35,252 bases of DNA from an uncultured Collinsella sp. (GTDB lineage: Bacteria; Actinomycetota; Coriobacteriia; Coriobacteriales; Coriobacteriaceae). The position numbers and the translations under genes are program-made. Position 1 is the stretch's first letter. The number at the start of each line of letters is the position of its first letter. Below, one piece after another: positions 1-8,983 of this stretch. The stretch lies in contig CAKUGM010000014.1 in assembly GCA_934654625.1 (NCBI GenBank), forward strand, positions 1 to 35,252. Direction: 5' to 3'. The notes under the pieces were generated by a model. It made no database searches, had not been told where the DNA came from, and saw only the letters and a program-made list of their open reading frames with translations.

Positions 1-75
1 GGGGTTTAGCTCAGCTGGGAGAGCGCGGGCTTTGCAAGCCTGAGGTCAGGGGTTCGATCCCCCTAACCTCCACCA
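1..75 (+). tRNA. tRNA-Ala (anticodon UGC), lacking its first base
   Basis: Cloverleaf with anticodon TGC at 33-35 in a seven-base loop, a T-arm with TTCGATC, and a CCA tail encoded at 73-75. The acceptor stem pairs perfectly only if one more G precedes position 1: the 3' strand AACCTCC needs GGGGGTT, and the window supplies GGGGTT before T8-A9. The gene therefore begins one base before the window and is not defective. A terminator follows at 88-116. Confidence 0.93.
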
Positions 76-87
76 TTTGAAATCAGG

Positions 88-116
88 GCCGCAGCCGGAA
101 GGTTGCGGCTTTTTTG
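88..116 (+). terminator. Rho-independent terminator of tRNA-Ala
   Basis: A nine-base stem GCCGCAGCC / GGTTGCGGC with a GGAA loop is followed by six T. It lies 12 bases past the tRNA CCA end. A diverged copy recurs at 249-276. Confidence 0.85.
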
Positions 117-248
117 TTGCCGGTGCACGGGATCGAAACCCGGGAGGGTGCGGAGCTGAGTGAACGCGGAAGCGTTCGCCAGCGCCGCAGCGGCCCGTGC
201 GGCGCCAGCCGCACGCGATCCCCCTAACCTCTATCATCCAGAATTGAG

Positions 249-276
249 GCCGCAGCCGAGAGGTCGCGGCTTTTTT
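249..276 (+). terminator. Second (duplicated) terminator downstream of tRNA-Ala element
   Basis: GCCGCAGCC / GGTCGCGGC with a GAGA loop and six T. The stem carries one mismatch and one G-U pair. It is a diverged copy of the tRNA-Ala terminator and would end any transcript crossing the structured element. Confidence 0.65.
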
Positions 277-283
277 GTTGCCG

Positions 284-498
284 ATGGGCAAGAAGAGGCC
301 TTAGGTAAAAATGAGTACGTAGCCACTCAAAGGTGTTTATAAAAAATAGCTCGGTGCCGCTTGCACTTCAGAAGCTGCCACCTACCCGATTAACTGGGCT
401 GTTTTTAAGTTACCAGTCTCGGGAAGCGTTTTTCTCCCCATAGAATGCCAAATGGATTACTAGCAGCATATCCTTGCTCGGGGGAAGGAGACAAAGAT
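284..498 (+). other. Leader region of the fucosidase gene
   Basis: This 215-base non-coding stretch separates the tRNA element from the fucosidase start. It is more AT-rich than its surroundings, with runs such as TTTATAAAAAATAG near 337-350 and TAGAAT at 441-446. No -35/-10 pair with normal spacing is convincing. The only firm signal is the ribosome binding site GGAAGGAG at 483-490. Confidence 0.5.
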
Positions 499-3400
499 AT
501 GGTACGTTGCGGAAGACCGCCTTCGCCGCGCCGCTTGTATCGCGCTTTTACACGCGCCCTTGCGGCTGCTGTGGCTTTTGCATTGGTATTGCCCAGCGCT
601 CCGCAGGTCGCTTGGGCGGCAGGTGGCAATGGAACTATGGTAAAGGACGGGGAGAGTTCGATTTCGACCCCTCTCAAGCTTTGGTATCAAGAGTCTGCCG
701 GCGCGAAAGGCGGCAACGCCGACGACATCTGGCAAAAGCGTACGCTGCCCATCGGCAATGGCGATATGGGCGCCAACGTGTATGGCGATGTTGCGACTGA
801 ACATCTCACCTTCAACGAGAAAACTCTCTGGACGGGTGGCCCGAGTGCTTCTCGCCCCAATTATCAGGGCGGCAACCTCGACAACAAGGGAAACAACGGC
901 GAGACCCTCAAGAGCATCCAAAAGCTCTTCGCCGAGGGCAAGAGCTCCCAGGCTTCGACCCTGTGCAATCAACTTGTGGGTACGAAGGACGGCTACGGAG
1001 CTTATCAGGCCTGGGGTGACATCTACTTTAAGGTCAACGGCCTCTCCGATTCTGGGGCAAGCGAATACGAGCGCTCCCTTGATATCGAGAATGGCCTTGC
1101 TAGTGTCTCCTTCAAGCAGGGTGGTACCGCTTATAAGCGCGAATTCTTTGCCAGCAACCCCGATAACGTGATCGCCGGTCAGCTCACCTCTGAGGGTGAA
1201 CCGATGAACGTCGAGATCACGTTCCCCTCCAAACAAGGTGGCCAGACGATTGCCTCGGGCGATCAACTCACCCTTGCGGGCGCTGTTTCCGATAACCAGC
1301 TCAAATACGATTCCGTCCTCAGGGTTAAGACCGAGGGCGGTACCGTCACGGCATCCGGTGACAAACTGGTTGTCACGGGTGCCAGCAAGATCTCGTTCTT
1401 CGTTGCCGCGGCAACGGATTATAAGAACGACTATCCTGCGTATCGTACAGGCGAGTCTGCCGAGCAGTTGCACGCCCGCGTTCAGGCTACGGCCGACGCC
1501 GCTGCCAACAAAGGATATGACGCTGTTCGCGCCGACCATGTTTCCGACGTGAGCGCGCTTATGGGCCGCGTCAATCTGAATCTGGGCGACGAGGCGGCTT
1601 CTGACAAGCCGACTGACAAGTTGCTCGAGGCGTATAACAACGGAACCGCTTCCGATTCTGAGCGCCGCCTGCTGGAGACCACGCTGTACCAGTATGGCCG
1701 TTACCTGACCGTGGCATCTTCGCGTGAGAATTCCCAGCTGCCCAGCAACCTGCAGGGCGTGTGGAACAACTCCAACAACCCGCCTTGGTCTTCGGACTAT
1801 CACATCAATGTCAATCTGCAGATGAACTACTGGCCGGTCTACTCCACGAACCTTGCGGAGTCCGCTCGCCCGCTCGTTTCCTATATCGACAGCCTTCGCG
1901 AGCCCGGCCGTGTGACCGCCAAGGTATATGCGGGTGTCGAGAGCAGCGAGGGCGAGGCAAACGGCTTTATGGCCCATACGCAGAACACGCCCTTTGGATG
2001 GACCTGCCCGGGTTGGAGCTTCGACTGGGGATGGTCCCCCGCCGCAGTCCCCTGGATTCTGCAGAATACGTATGATGCCTATCGTTATTCGGGTGATGTC
2101 GAGTACCTGAAATCTGACATCTATCCCGCACTCCGCGAGGAAGCGCAGCTGTACACGCATCTGCTCGTGCAGGACGAAAATGGCAAGTACATCACCTCGC
2201 CTACCTATTCGCCCGAGCATGGTCCGCGTACGGCTGGTAACACCTATGAGCAGGCTTTGATTTGGCAGTTGTTCCACGATGCCATCGAGGCGGGCAAAAT
2301 CGTGGGTGAGGACCCTGAGGTCCTGGCCGTGTGGCAGGAGAAGTTCGATAACCTGCGCACCCCGATCGAGATTGGCTCCGACGGTCAGATCAAAGAGTGG
2401 TATATCGAGGATGCCTTTAACAAGGATGCCTCCGGCAACACCCTTCCGGGCACCCAGGGCTACAACCATCGCCACATTTCCCATATGCTCGGCCTGTTCC
2501 CGGGCACGCTCATCTCGGTCGATACGCCCGAGTGGTTCGCGGCCGCCCGCGTGTCCATGAACCTCCGTACTGACGAGAGCACGGGTTGGGGCATGGGTCA
2601 GCGCATCAATACCTGGGCCCACCTGCGCGACGGAGACCGTGCCTACAAGCTGCTGGGTGACTTGTTCAAGAACGGCATCTATCCCAACCTGTGGGATACA
2701 CATCCGCCTTTCCAGATCGATGGCAATTTTGGCGCCACGTCCGGTATCACCGAGATGCTCCTGCAGAGCAGTGGCGGCTACATTGATATGCTGCCCGCAC
2801 TGCCTTCTGCATGGAAGAAGGGCTCCGTCGAGGGTCTTGTTGCCCGCGGAAACTTCGTTGTCTCCATGAATTGGGAAGATTCGGCCCTGACCTCGGCAAC
2901 TGTTGAGTCCCGCAATGGCGGTACCGCCACCGTCAACGTTCCTGGATGCTCTTTGGGTGTTGTGACGGATGCACAAGGTAACCCGGTTGATTACAAGGTT
3001 ATCTCCGACGATCGCATCTCGTTTGAGACCGAACAGGGCGGCGTGTACACGCTGAGCATGATTCCCGCCGCATCCAAGCTCGAGGCTCCTTCTGGTCTGC
3101 GCGCCGTGAAGGCCGAAGACAACGTTGTCGAGCTTTCTTGGGATGCCGTGGAGGCTCCCGAGAACGCTGACGTTGCATACGCCGTGATGCGCAAGGTCGG
3201 CGACGGCGACTGGGTAACCTGCGTTTCCGATCTTGAGGATACGTCCTTCATTGATGCCGAGGCCTATGACTTCCTGGGCAAGGTTTCGTATCGCGTCCGC
3301 GCTGTCTCGCATGGTACCGCTGGCGAGTTGAGCCCTGCTGTGGACGTTTTGGACCTGCGCAATATGGCAGGTATGATCGATGACCAAGATTCCCGCGTTG

Positions 3401-5559
3401 TTTATCAGGGCAACTGGGGCGACTGGAACCAGGATTCGGTTAACTATGCCGGAACCATCAAGTATCTGGACGCACCCACGGGAACCGAGACGGCGACGCT
3501 GACGTTTGCCGGTACGGGTATCGAGGTCATTTCTTGCAAGAATAGCGATCGCGGTACGCTCGAGATTTCGATCGACGGCAAGGTTGTCGACACCGTGGAC
3601 ACCTACGCGTCCTCGACGCAGCGCCAGCAGACGGTCTTCTCCAAGGATGACTTGAAGCCGGGTGCCCATACGATCACCGTGCGCGCTACGGCGCAAAAGG
3701 GCACCGAGGCGGCATCGCGCGCCAAGGTTGAGCTCGACGCCTTCCGTGTTTTGGACAAGAACGCCGTTGCGGTAAGCAAGATCACCGTTGCCTCTGCAAA
3801 CGGCATGAATGTGCTGGCGAAGAGCGGCTCGACGCTTCAGATGACCGCCAAGGTCTCTCCCGCCGAGGCAACGGCTTCTGACGTGGCCTGGTCGGTCCGT
3901 ACCAAGAGCGGCGATGCTGTGGCATCTATCGACGCCAATGGCCTGTTGACCATCAATGGCGCCGGCGGTGTGGTTGAGGTCAAGGCCAGCGCGAAAGATA
4001 GCTCCGGCGTTTCCGGCACGTGTGATATCACGCTTGCCATTGCGGGCGAGACGACGAATGTCGTTGAAGATTCTGTCGATAAGTCGAATCCGAATCCCGC
4101 GCTTACCTGGGGCGGTTCATGGAGCACGTGGGGCGGCGAGCCCGACAAGCATCATGGCGGTTCCAAGACCGAAGCCAGCACCGGTGCAAGCGTGAGCATC
4201 ACGTTTAACGGTACAGGTATCAGGGCATACGCACACAAGCACTTTAGCTGCGGTGCCTTTGATGTCGAGCTTGATGGCCAGAAACTTGATCGAGTTGCCC
4301 TGGGCGAAGACGGAGCCGATGCTGCAAAGACCAAGATCTTTGAGAAGATGGGGCTTGCAAACGGCGAGCATACGCTCAAGCTTACGGCGGTCGCTCGTGA
4401 CGGTAAGACCGGTGCGAACATCGACTACTTCGAGGTCATCTCTCCGAATTCTGTTGCGGATAAGACCGAGCTGCAAAAGGCGATCGAGGCAAACGCCGAT
4501 AAGGCGGAAGATGAATACACTGCTGCTACATGGAAACCGTTCAACGAGGCATATCAGACGGCGCTTGATGTCATGAACGATGCGGATGCCACGGCAAAGC
4601 AGGTCGAGAAGGCGACGAGCGATCTGCTCGATGCCGCTGCCGCTCTTGTGAGCGCCGATTTGCCGTTGCCCGAGATTCCCGCCGACGCCGAGCTGAAGTT
4701 CGCGGCTATCGATTCTCAGTCTGCTGCGGTGCTTTGGGATGATGTCGAGGGCGCCGCATCGTACCGTGTCACGTACACGGCGACGGGTTCTGCCCGCGTG
4801 GCCGGCACGCCTCAGGAGGTTACGGTCGATAAGCCGTATGTGCATCTTACGGGTCTCGACGCTGCAATGTCATATGACGTGCGTGTTACGGCTCTCAACC
4901 GCGCAGATGGGGCCTCTGCCCAAACGATCGATGGCACCTTCTCGACGCTTCCTGCGTCCTCTGAGATGAGCCCGAGCATGCCGACCGATGTGAAGGCAAA
5001 TTCTACCGAGGAGGACGGACGGGTCGAGTTGAGCTGGTCTGCCTCGACCGACCCCATGAACGGTTCGTTGAGCTATCGCGTGTATCTCAACGGCCGTGAA
5101 ATCGCGGTGACGGATGAAACGTCGCTGACCCTCAACGACCTTGAAGTCGGCTCGACGTATCATGTGCGCGTGGTGGCGCAGTCCACGAGCGGCAATGCGT
5201 CGCTGCCCGCTGTCGCCCACTTTGCGTACGAGGGGCCGAAGGTGCCGGTTGTGCCCAATCCAGACCCGGATCCCAATCCGGATCCCGACCCCGATCCCAA
5301 TCCGGATCCCGACCCCGATCCCAATCCGGATCCCGACCCCAACCCGACCCCCGGTTCCGGATCGGGCGATTCCGGCCAGAACGGAAAGCCGAGCGATTCC
5401 GGTAAGGACACGGGTAACGCGAAGGGCGATAAGAAGGGTTCTTCCAGCCAGATCCCCGCAACGGGCGATGCGGCAGCTGCCGCTATCGGGTGTGCCGCTA
5501 CGGCAGGAATCGCATTGCTCAGTTTGGGCTATGTACATCTGCGCAAGGTGAGGTCGTAG
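499..5559 (+). CDS. Secreted, wall-anchored GH95 alpha-L-fucosidase
   Basis: A 1686-residue exo-glycosidase, expected to release terminal fucose (typically alpha-1,2-linked) from host glycans at the cell surface. ATG 499 is chosen over the in-frame ATG 445 because GGAAGGAG lies 8 bases upstream and a classic signal peptide follows (Arg-rich start, Ala-rich core, cleavage near AWA-A, residues 38-41). The GH95 module spans about 58-855. It has the motif [12 protein letters not shown] with N437 and N439, SPEHGP with E573, and QIDGNFG with D741; these match the catalytic Asn pair, Glu and Asp known from Bifidobacterium bifidum AfcA. Then follow a fibronectin III domain (860-950), two jelly-roll-like modules (about 958-1085 and 1188-1314) around a Big_2-like domain, a FIVAR-like helical segment (1322-1385), two more fibronectin III domains, a Pro-Asp linker, and IPATGD (1652-1657) with a membrane span and basic tail. 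Alpha-L-galactosidase activity is an alternative within GH95. Confidence 0.92.
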   Translation: MVRCGRPPSPRRLYRAFTRALAAAVAFALVLPSAPQVAWAAGGNGTMVKDGESSISTPLKLWYQESAGAKGGNADDIWQKRTLPIGNGDMGANVYGDVATEHLTFNEKTLWTGGPSASRPNYQGGNLDNKGNNGETLKSIQKLFAEGKSSQASTLCNQLVGTKDGYGAYQAWGDIYFKVNGLSDSGASEYERSLDIENGLASVSFKQGGTAYKREFFASNPDNVIAGQLTSEGEPMNVEITFPSKQGGQTIASGDQLTLAGAVSDNQLKYDSVLRVKTEGGTVTASGDKLVVTGASKISFFVAAATDYKNDYPAYRTGESAEQLHARVQATADAAANKGYDAVRADHVSDVSALMGRVNLNLGDEAASDKPTDKLLEAYNNGTASDSERRLLETTLYQYGRYLTVASSRENSQLPSNLQGVWNNSNNPPWSSDYHINVNLQMNYWPVYSTNLAESARPLVSYIDSLREPGRVTAKVYAGVESSEGEANGFMAHTQNTPFGWTCPGWSFDWGWSPAAVPWILQNTYDAYRYSGDVEYLKSDIYPALREEAQLYTHLLVQDENGKYITSPTYSPEHGPRTAGNTYEQALIWQLFHDAIEAGKIVGEDPEVLAVWQEKFDNLRTPIEIGSDGQIKEWYIEDAFNKDASGNTLPGTQGYNHRHISHMLGLFPGTLISVDTPEWFAAARVSMNLRTDESTGWGMGQRINTWAHLRDGDRAYKLLGDLFKNGIYPNLWDTHPPFQIDGNFGATSGITEMLLQSSGGYIDMLPALPSAWKKGSVEGLVARGNFVVSMNWEDSALTSATVESRNGGTATVNVPGCSLGVVTDAQGNPVDYKVISDDRISFETEQGGVYTLSMIPAASKLEAPSGLRAVKAEDNVVELSWDAVEAPENADVAYAVMRKVGDGDWVTCVSDLEDTSFIDAEAYDFLGKVSYRVRAVSHGTAGELSPAVDVLDLRNMAGMIDDQDSRVVYQGNWGDWNQDSVNYAGTIKYLDAPTGTETATLTFAGTGIEVISCKNSDRGTLEISIDGKVVDTVDTYASSTQRQQTVFSKDDLKPGAHTITVRATAQKGTEAASRAKVELDAFRVLDKNAVAVSKITVASANGMNVLAKSGSTLQMTAKVSPAEATASDVAWSVRTKSGDAVASIDANGLLTINGAGGVVEVKASAKDSSGVSGTCDITLAIAGETTNVVEDSVDKSNPNPALTWGGSWSTWGGEPDKHHGGSKTEASTGASVSITFNGTGIRAYAHKHFSCGAFDVELDGQKLDRVALGEDGADAAKTKIFEKMGLANGEHTLKLTAVARDGKTGANIDYFEVISPNSVADKTELQKAIEANADKAEDEYTAATWKPFNEAYQTALDVMNDADATAKQVEKATSDLLDAAAALVSADLPLPEIPADAELKFAAIDSQSAAVLWDDVEGAASYRVTYTATGSARVAGTPQEVTVDKPYVHLTGLDAAMSYDVRVTALNRADGASAQTIDGTFSTLPASSEMSPSMPTDVKANSTEEDGRVELSWSASTDPMNGSLSYRVYLNGREIAVTDETSLTLNDLEVGSTYHVRVVAQSTSGNASLPAVAHFAYEGPKVPVVPNPDPDPNPDPDPDPNPDPDPDPNPDPDPNPTPGSGSGDSGQNGKPSDSGKDTGNAKGDKKGSSSQIPATGDAAAAAIGCAATAGIALLSLGYVHLRKVRS
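5275..5340 (+). repeat. 24-bp tandem repeat coding the Pro-Asp wall linker
   Basis: A 24-base unit (starting AATCCGGATCCCGACC) occurs about 2.7 times with almost no change. It codes for repeating NPDPDPDP. Such linkers carry surface proteins across the peptidoglycan. The near-identity suggests copy number can change by slippage. Confidence 0.8.
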
Positions 5560-5608
5560 GCGACCAAGCGTCCGATAGCGAGGTTGCGACCAAGCTGAAC
5601 CTTAATGA

Positions 5609-5642
5609 ATGGGTTGGAGGCATGTGCTTCCAACCCATTTTT
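5609..5642 (+). terminator. Terminator of the fucosidase gene
   Basis: A perfect ten-base stem ATGGGTTGGA / TCCAACCCAT with a ten-base loop is followed by TTTT. It lies 49 bases after the fucosidase stop. Confidence 0.85.
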
Positions 5643-5761
5643 CGTCGGCGGCCTGCTGAATTAAAGATTTGGTCCTTTGGATAAAGAGGCGCGCAGACGG
5701 CGGGCGCATATGGTTTTGTGTGACAATTACGCATAACGTATCGCTGCGCTTGGGAGGTGCT

Positions 5762-6328
5762 ATGACGCGAGAAGAAGCATTGACGGCGTTGGGTCTCGAG
5801 TCGGGTGCCACGCAGGAGGAGATCGTCGCTGCTTATCGCGAGCTCGCTCAAATGCTCCATCCCGATAAGTATGGCAAGAGCAAGCGTTTGCGCGAGCGCG
5901 CAGAGCAGCAGATGCGCGTTATCAATGAGGCTCGTGACACGTTGACGCGAGGGTGCGCTCGAAGTCGCTCGACGTCGGGTTCCTCTGCATCTTCGGCTCA
6001 TGATATCTATCTCGAGGCGACGGCACGTGCGCGCGCGGCCGAGACGGCGCGCCTCGCGGTTGTTACCTCGGCGCGCACGATGAACGAGCGTCGCCAGGGT
6101 AGGATCACCATGCTCGCCATCTCCCTCGTCGTCGCGCTCATAAGCTCGCGTCTTCGTGGTACAGTTGGTGCGCTGGTTTTTTCAATCTCTTCCATGCTTG
6201 TCGTATGGGGAGGGGTCGACGTGGTGATGCTCGGAAATCAGATTGGCGTGTTGAAGCGCCGTTCACTCGAGCTGTTGCAGACGCGCGACCGTGCGCAAAA
6301 GATTGCCCAGCAAGCACGGGAGCTCTAG
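5762..6328 (+). CDS. J-domain membrane protein
   Basis: A 188-residue protein with an N-terminal J domain (about 1-63) that includes the essential HPD at residues 33-35. It should stimulate an Hsp70 (DnaK) ATPase. It lacks the Gly/Phe region, zinc fingers and C-terminal domains of true DnaJ. After a Ser-rich, Arg/Ala-rich middle there are two likely membrane segments (about 114-158), then a basic, Gln-rich tail of about 30 residues. ATG 5762 is chosen because GGGAGG sits at 5752-5757 and the J domain starts at once; an in-frame ATG at 5669 has no such site. The partner process is unknown. It is followed after 24 bases by a small acidic gene, probably cotranscribed. Confidence 0.8.
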   Translation: MTREEALTALGLESGATQEEIVAAYRELAQMLHPDKYGKSKRLRERAEQQMRVINEARDTLTRGCARSRSTSGSSASSAHDIYLEATARARAAETARLAVVTSARTMNERRQGRITMLAISLVVALISSRLRGTVGALVFSISSMLVVWGGVDVVMLGNQIGVLKRRSLELLQTRDRAQKIAQQAREL

Positions 6329-6352
6329 GGTAAACAGGAAAGGACGTGCTCG

Positions 6353-6802
6353 ATGGCACAGAATCAAAACGATGCCGGCTCGGTATCCGAAGCCCTCGAC
6401 CGCATGGTGCGTGACCTGTTGGGAGCCTATCTCGACGCCCTGGCAGAAGGGGAAGATCCCGGCGTCGTCCTCGCTATCGAAGATGCTCAGAGCAATTGCT
6501 TTCAGGCGGTGTTTACCGATGACGGCGAGGAGCAGTGCCTCGATGCGGCCAGTGCCTTTGTGCAGGGCCATGCGCAGGGGTATACCGAAGAGGGCGTGGG
6601 CCCTATCGAGCGCTACGCTATCGCCTGTACCGGTGCTGTTGATATCGAGGGATATTACGAGGACGCCATCTTGGTGAGCTTCTTTGAGCGGGGCATGGAT
6701 ATGGCTTATTCCGCCTATGTTTTGTTCGCCCATGCCGGCGAGGGCGAAAACTTTATGTGGAGCGACCCTGAACCCGCAGGTGAAGAGCCTCCGTTGCTGT
6801 AA
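6353..6802 (+). CDS. Small acidic protein of unknown function
   Basis: A 149-residue acidic protein that I do not recognise. It has no signal peptide, membrane span or cofactor motif. Visible features are a helical N-terminal third rich in Asp, Glu and Leu, a central part with single Cys residues (about 43, 61 and 84), aromatic residues near 90-125, and a Pro/Glu-rich C-terminus ending EEPPLL. An AGGAAAGG site lies 10 bases before the ATG. It starts 24 bases after the J-domain gene, which suggests cotranscription, and is followed by a weak hairpin before typA. It is probably cytoplasmic. Coding is supported by the full-length reading frame, the Shine-Dalgarno site and codon use like its neighbours. 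Confidence 0.7.
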   Translation: MAQNQNDAGSVSEALDRMVRDLLGAYLDALAEGEDPGVVLAIEDAQSNCFQAVFTDDGEEQCLDAASAFVQGHAQGYTEEGVGPIERYAIACTGAVDIEGYYEDAILVSFFERGMDMAYSAYVLFAHAGEGENFMWSDPEPAGEEPPLL

Positions 6803-6804
6803 AA

Positions 6805-6829
6805 CTCTATTACTATAGAGAAGTTTTTT
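6805..6829 (+). terminator. Weak terminator before typA
   Basis: CTCTAT / ATAGAG with a TACT loop is followed by AAG and six T. The stem is only six A/T-rich base pairs, so termination may be partial. It marks the likely boundary between the J-domain pair and typA. Confidence 0.45.
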
Positions 6830-6900
6830 GTATCAGATCACAGTCAGGGCGCCTGTGCCATGGCTGCATGTCATGTCGTTGATAGACGAAGGGGAACTGT

Positions 6901-8739
6901 ATGCGTGTAGAGCACTTGAGGGACATCGCGATCATCGCCCACGTTGACCACGGTAAGACCACGCTGGTCGACAAGCTGTTGCGTGCAACGGATGCCTTCC
7001 GTGCCAACCAGCAGGTTCAGGAGCGCGTGCTGGACTCCAACGATCAGGAGCGCGAGCGCGGCATCACCATCTTGGCGAAGAACATCTCTATCGAGTACAA
7101 GGGCGTGAAGATCAACGTTCTCGATACTCCGGGCCATGCCGACTTTGGCGGCGAGGTCGAGCGCGTCCTGCGCATGGCCGACGGCGCCCTGCTGCTGGTC
7201 GATGCATTTGAGGGCCCCATGCCCCAGACCAGGTTCGTGCTTCGCCACGCCATCGATACCGGTCTTTCCATCATGATCGTCATCAATAAGATCGACCGCC
7301 CCGGCGCCGATCCCGAGAAGGCGTACAACGACTGCCTCGACCTCATGGCCGACCTCGGCGCTACCGACGAGCAGCTCGAGTTCGCAATGGAGCATGTGGT
7401 GTACGCGAGCGCTATGAACGGCTTCGCGCGTCTTGATCCCGAAGACGGCAACATGGACATGTATCCGCTGCTCGACATGATCATCGACGATATGCCCGCT
7501 CCCGATGTCGACGTTGACGGCCCTCTTGCCATGCAGTGCGTGACCATCGATCACTCGAATTTCGTCGGTCGTATCGGCATCGGCCGCGTGTATTCCGGCA
7601 CCATCCACGATGGCGACAGCATCCTTGTGGTCAAAAATGATGGTGAGCGCAAGACCGCGCAGGTCAAGCAGCTGTTTACCTTCGACTACCTGGGCCGCAC
7701 CGAGTGTCAGGAAGTGGGTGCAGGCGATATCGCAGCTGTCGTGGGCATCGATTCCACCGATATCGGCGACGTCTATACCGACCCCGAGAATCCCGTCGAG
7801 CTCGATCCCATCGAGATCGATCCTCCGACCCTGTCCATCGTTTTCGAACCCTCGACCTCCCCGCTCGTCGGTCGCGACGGCGATATCGTCGGCGGCCGTC
7901 AGCTCAAGGAGCGCCTGTTCACCGAGCGCGAGAACAATGTGACCATGAAGATCGAGGAGCTGCCCGACAAGACCGGCGTCGAGGTCTCCGGCCGCGGTAT
8001 CCTTCATCTTTCCGTTCTGATGGAGACCATGCGTCGTGAGGGCTTTGAATTCCAGGTTGGACGTCCCCGCGTGCTGTTCAAGCAGGATTCCAACGGCAAT
8101 AAGATGGAGCCGGTCGAGCAGGCTGTCGTCGAGTGCCCCGACGAGTATTCGGGTAAGGTCGTCGAGGTCTTCGGCAATGCCGGCGGCATCATGACCAACA
8201 TGGATACCAGTGGAACGGTCACCCATCTTGAGTTCAAGATCCCGACCCGCGGCATCATGGGCCTCAAGAACCGCATCATGAATGTGACGCACGGCGAGGG
8301 CGTGTTCTACCACACGTTCCTTGAGTATGGTCCTTTTGCCGGTGACATCGGTGGCCGCAACAACGGCGCCATGATCTCGATGACCACCGAGAAGGCTGTT
8401 TCCTACGCTCTCGGTACGCTCCAGGAGCGCGGCCAGCTGTTCGTCGAGCCGGGTACCGAGTGCTACGAGGGCATGCTCGTGGGCGAGCGCTCCAAGCCGG
8501 GTGACATGGTGGTCAACATTGCCCGTACCAAGAACCTTGGTAACCAGCGTTCTTCCACGTCCGATATTTCCGTCCAGCTTGTTCCGCCTCGCACTTTCAC
8601 GCTCGAGGAGGCGCTGGAGTACATCGTCGACGACGAGTTGGTCGAGGTCACGCCCAAGAACATCCGCCTGCGCAAGCGCCTGCTCAACGCGATCGACCGC
8701 AAGAAGGCCGCTGTTCGTGCTGCCAATATGAGCAAGTAG
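6901..8739 (+). CDS. typA: Ribosome-associated translational GTPase TypA/BipA
   Basis: A 612-residue GTPase, the normal family length. It binds the 70S ribosome at the elongation-factor site and affects ribosome assembly and stress adaptation. The G domain shows AHVDHGKTT (about 13-21), the switch region RERGITI, DTPGHADFGGEVER and NKIDRPGA. The EF-G-like beta barrel, domain III and V folds and the TypA-specific C-terminal domain follow, with the family segment beginning FEYGPFAGDIGGRNNGAM-like residues near 470-490. The start ATG is preceded by GAAGGGGA. It is flanked by a weak terminator upstream and a strong one at 8768-8808, so it is probably monocistronic. It is convergent with the TRIC gene. 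Confidence 0.97.
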   Translation: MRVEHLRDIAIIAHVDHGKTTLVDKLLRATDAFRANQQVQERVLDSNDQERERGITILAKNISIEYKGVKINVLDTPGHADFGGEVERVLRMADGALLLVDAFEGPMPQTRFVLRHAIDTGLSIMIVINKIDRPGADPEKAYNDCLDLMADLGATDEQLEFAMEHVVYASAMNGFARLDPEDGNMDMYPLLDMIIDDMPAPDVDVDGPLAMQCVTIDHSNFVGRIGIGRVYSGTIHDGDSILVVKNDGERKTAQVKQLFTFDYLGRTECQEVGAGDIAAVVGIDSTDIGDVYTDPENPVELDPIEIDPPTLSIVFEPSTSPLVGRDGDIVGGRQLKERLFTERENNVTMKIEELPDKTGVEVSGRGILHLSVLMETMRREGFEFQVGRPRVLFKQDSNGNKMEPVEQAVVECPDEYSGKVVEVFGNAGGIMTNMDTSGTVTHLEFKIPTRGIMGLKNRIMNVTHGEGVFYHTFLEYGPFAGDIGGRNNGAMISMTTEKAVSYALGTLQERGQLFVEPGTECYEGMLVGERSKPGDMVVNIARTKNLGNQRSSTSDISVQLVPPRTFTLEEALEYIVDDELVEVTPKNIRLRKRLLNAIDRKKAAVRAANMSK

Positions 8740-8767
8740 GCTCGTTCGCACATAGCTTGTCTGACTG

Positions 8768-8808
8768 AAGGGGCGGTCACCGGTGAGATGCCGGTGGCCG
8801 CCCCTTTT
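8768..8808 (+). terminator. Terminator of typA
   Basis: A 14-base stem GGGGCGGTCACCGG / CCGGTGGCCGCCCC (one G-U pair) with a seven-base loop and TTTT. It lies 31 bases after the typA stop. Confidence 0.9.
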
Positions 8809-8847
8809 GCGTCGAGATGTACGGTTGCGCCGCCGTTTGGTACCAAC

Positions 8848-8948
8848 GAGTGGCGGATAATCGTGCATTTGAAAATGAGTGGCGGTAAAACGTGCAGAAA
8901 GGTGCTGCATCTTGCCTTAAGACGTTTCAAAAACCGCCACTCATTTCA
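8848..8948. repeat. GAGTGGCGG repeat: two direct copies and one inverted
   Basis: The block GAGTGGCGG followed by A/T-rich bases and CGTGCA occurs twice in direct orientation (from 8848 and from 8877). A third copy faces the other way: ATGAGTGGCGGT at 8875-8886 pairs perfectly with ACCGCCACTCAT at 8933-8944, across a 46-base loop. It fills the gap between the convergent typA and TRIC genes. It may serve as a terminator for the minus-strand gene or be a copy of a dispersed palindromic repeat. Confidence 0.65.
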
Positions 8949-8983
8949 ATGACGATGTCGCTTTCGAAGACGGGGTCGATCCG

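Larger units (their letters stand above)
56..283 (+). repeat. tRNA-Ala tail and terminator duplicated around a GC-rich structured element
   Basis: The stretch from the T-arm to past the terminator (56-122) recurs in degenerate form at 217-283, including GATCCCCCTAACCT and a CCGCAGCC...GCGGC-T6 terminator. Between the copies lies a structured element. A closing stem pairs GGGATCG (129-135) with CGATCCC (216-222). Hairpin 1 is GTGAACGC (160-167) / GCGTTCGC (172-179) with a GGAA loop. Then come CCAGCGCCGCAGCGG (179-193) and hairpin 2, CGTGCGGC (196-203) / GCCGCACG (208-215). The same plan with different bases occurs at 10186-10356. The second tail is not a working tRNA, since no D or anticodon arm precedes it. 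Function is unknown. Confidence 0.75.

Noticed and set aside
217..240. A second tRNA-Ala gene
   Set aside because: Only the T-arm 3' half and a degenerate acceptor strand are present (CTATCATCCA in place of CTCCACCA). There is no D-arm or anticodon arm.
460..3696. A 1078-codon minus-strand open frame opposite the fucosidase gene
   Set aside because: Same antisense codon-bias effect; the plus strand holds all GH95 catalytic motifs.
5275..5340. Short tandem array that could suggest a CRISPR
   Set aside because: Units are contiguous with no unique spacers and are in frame in a Pro-Asp linker.
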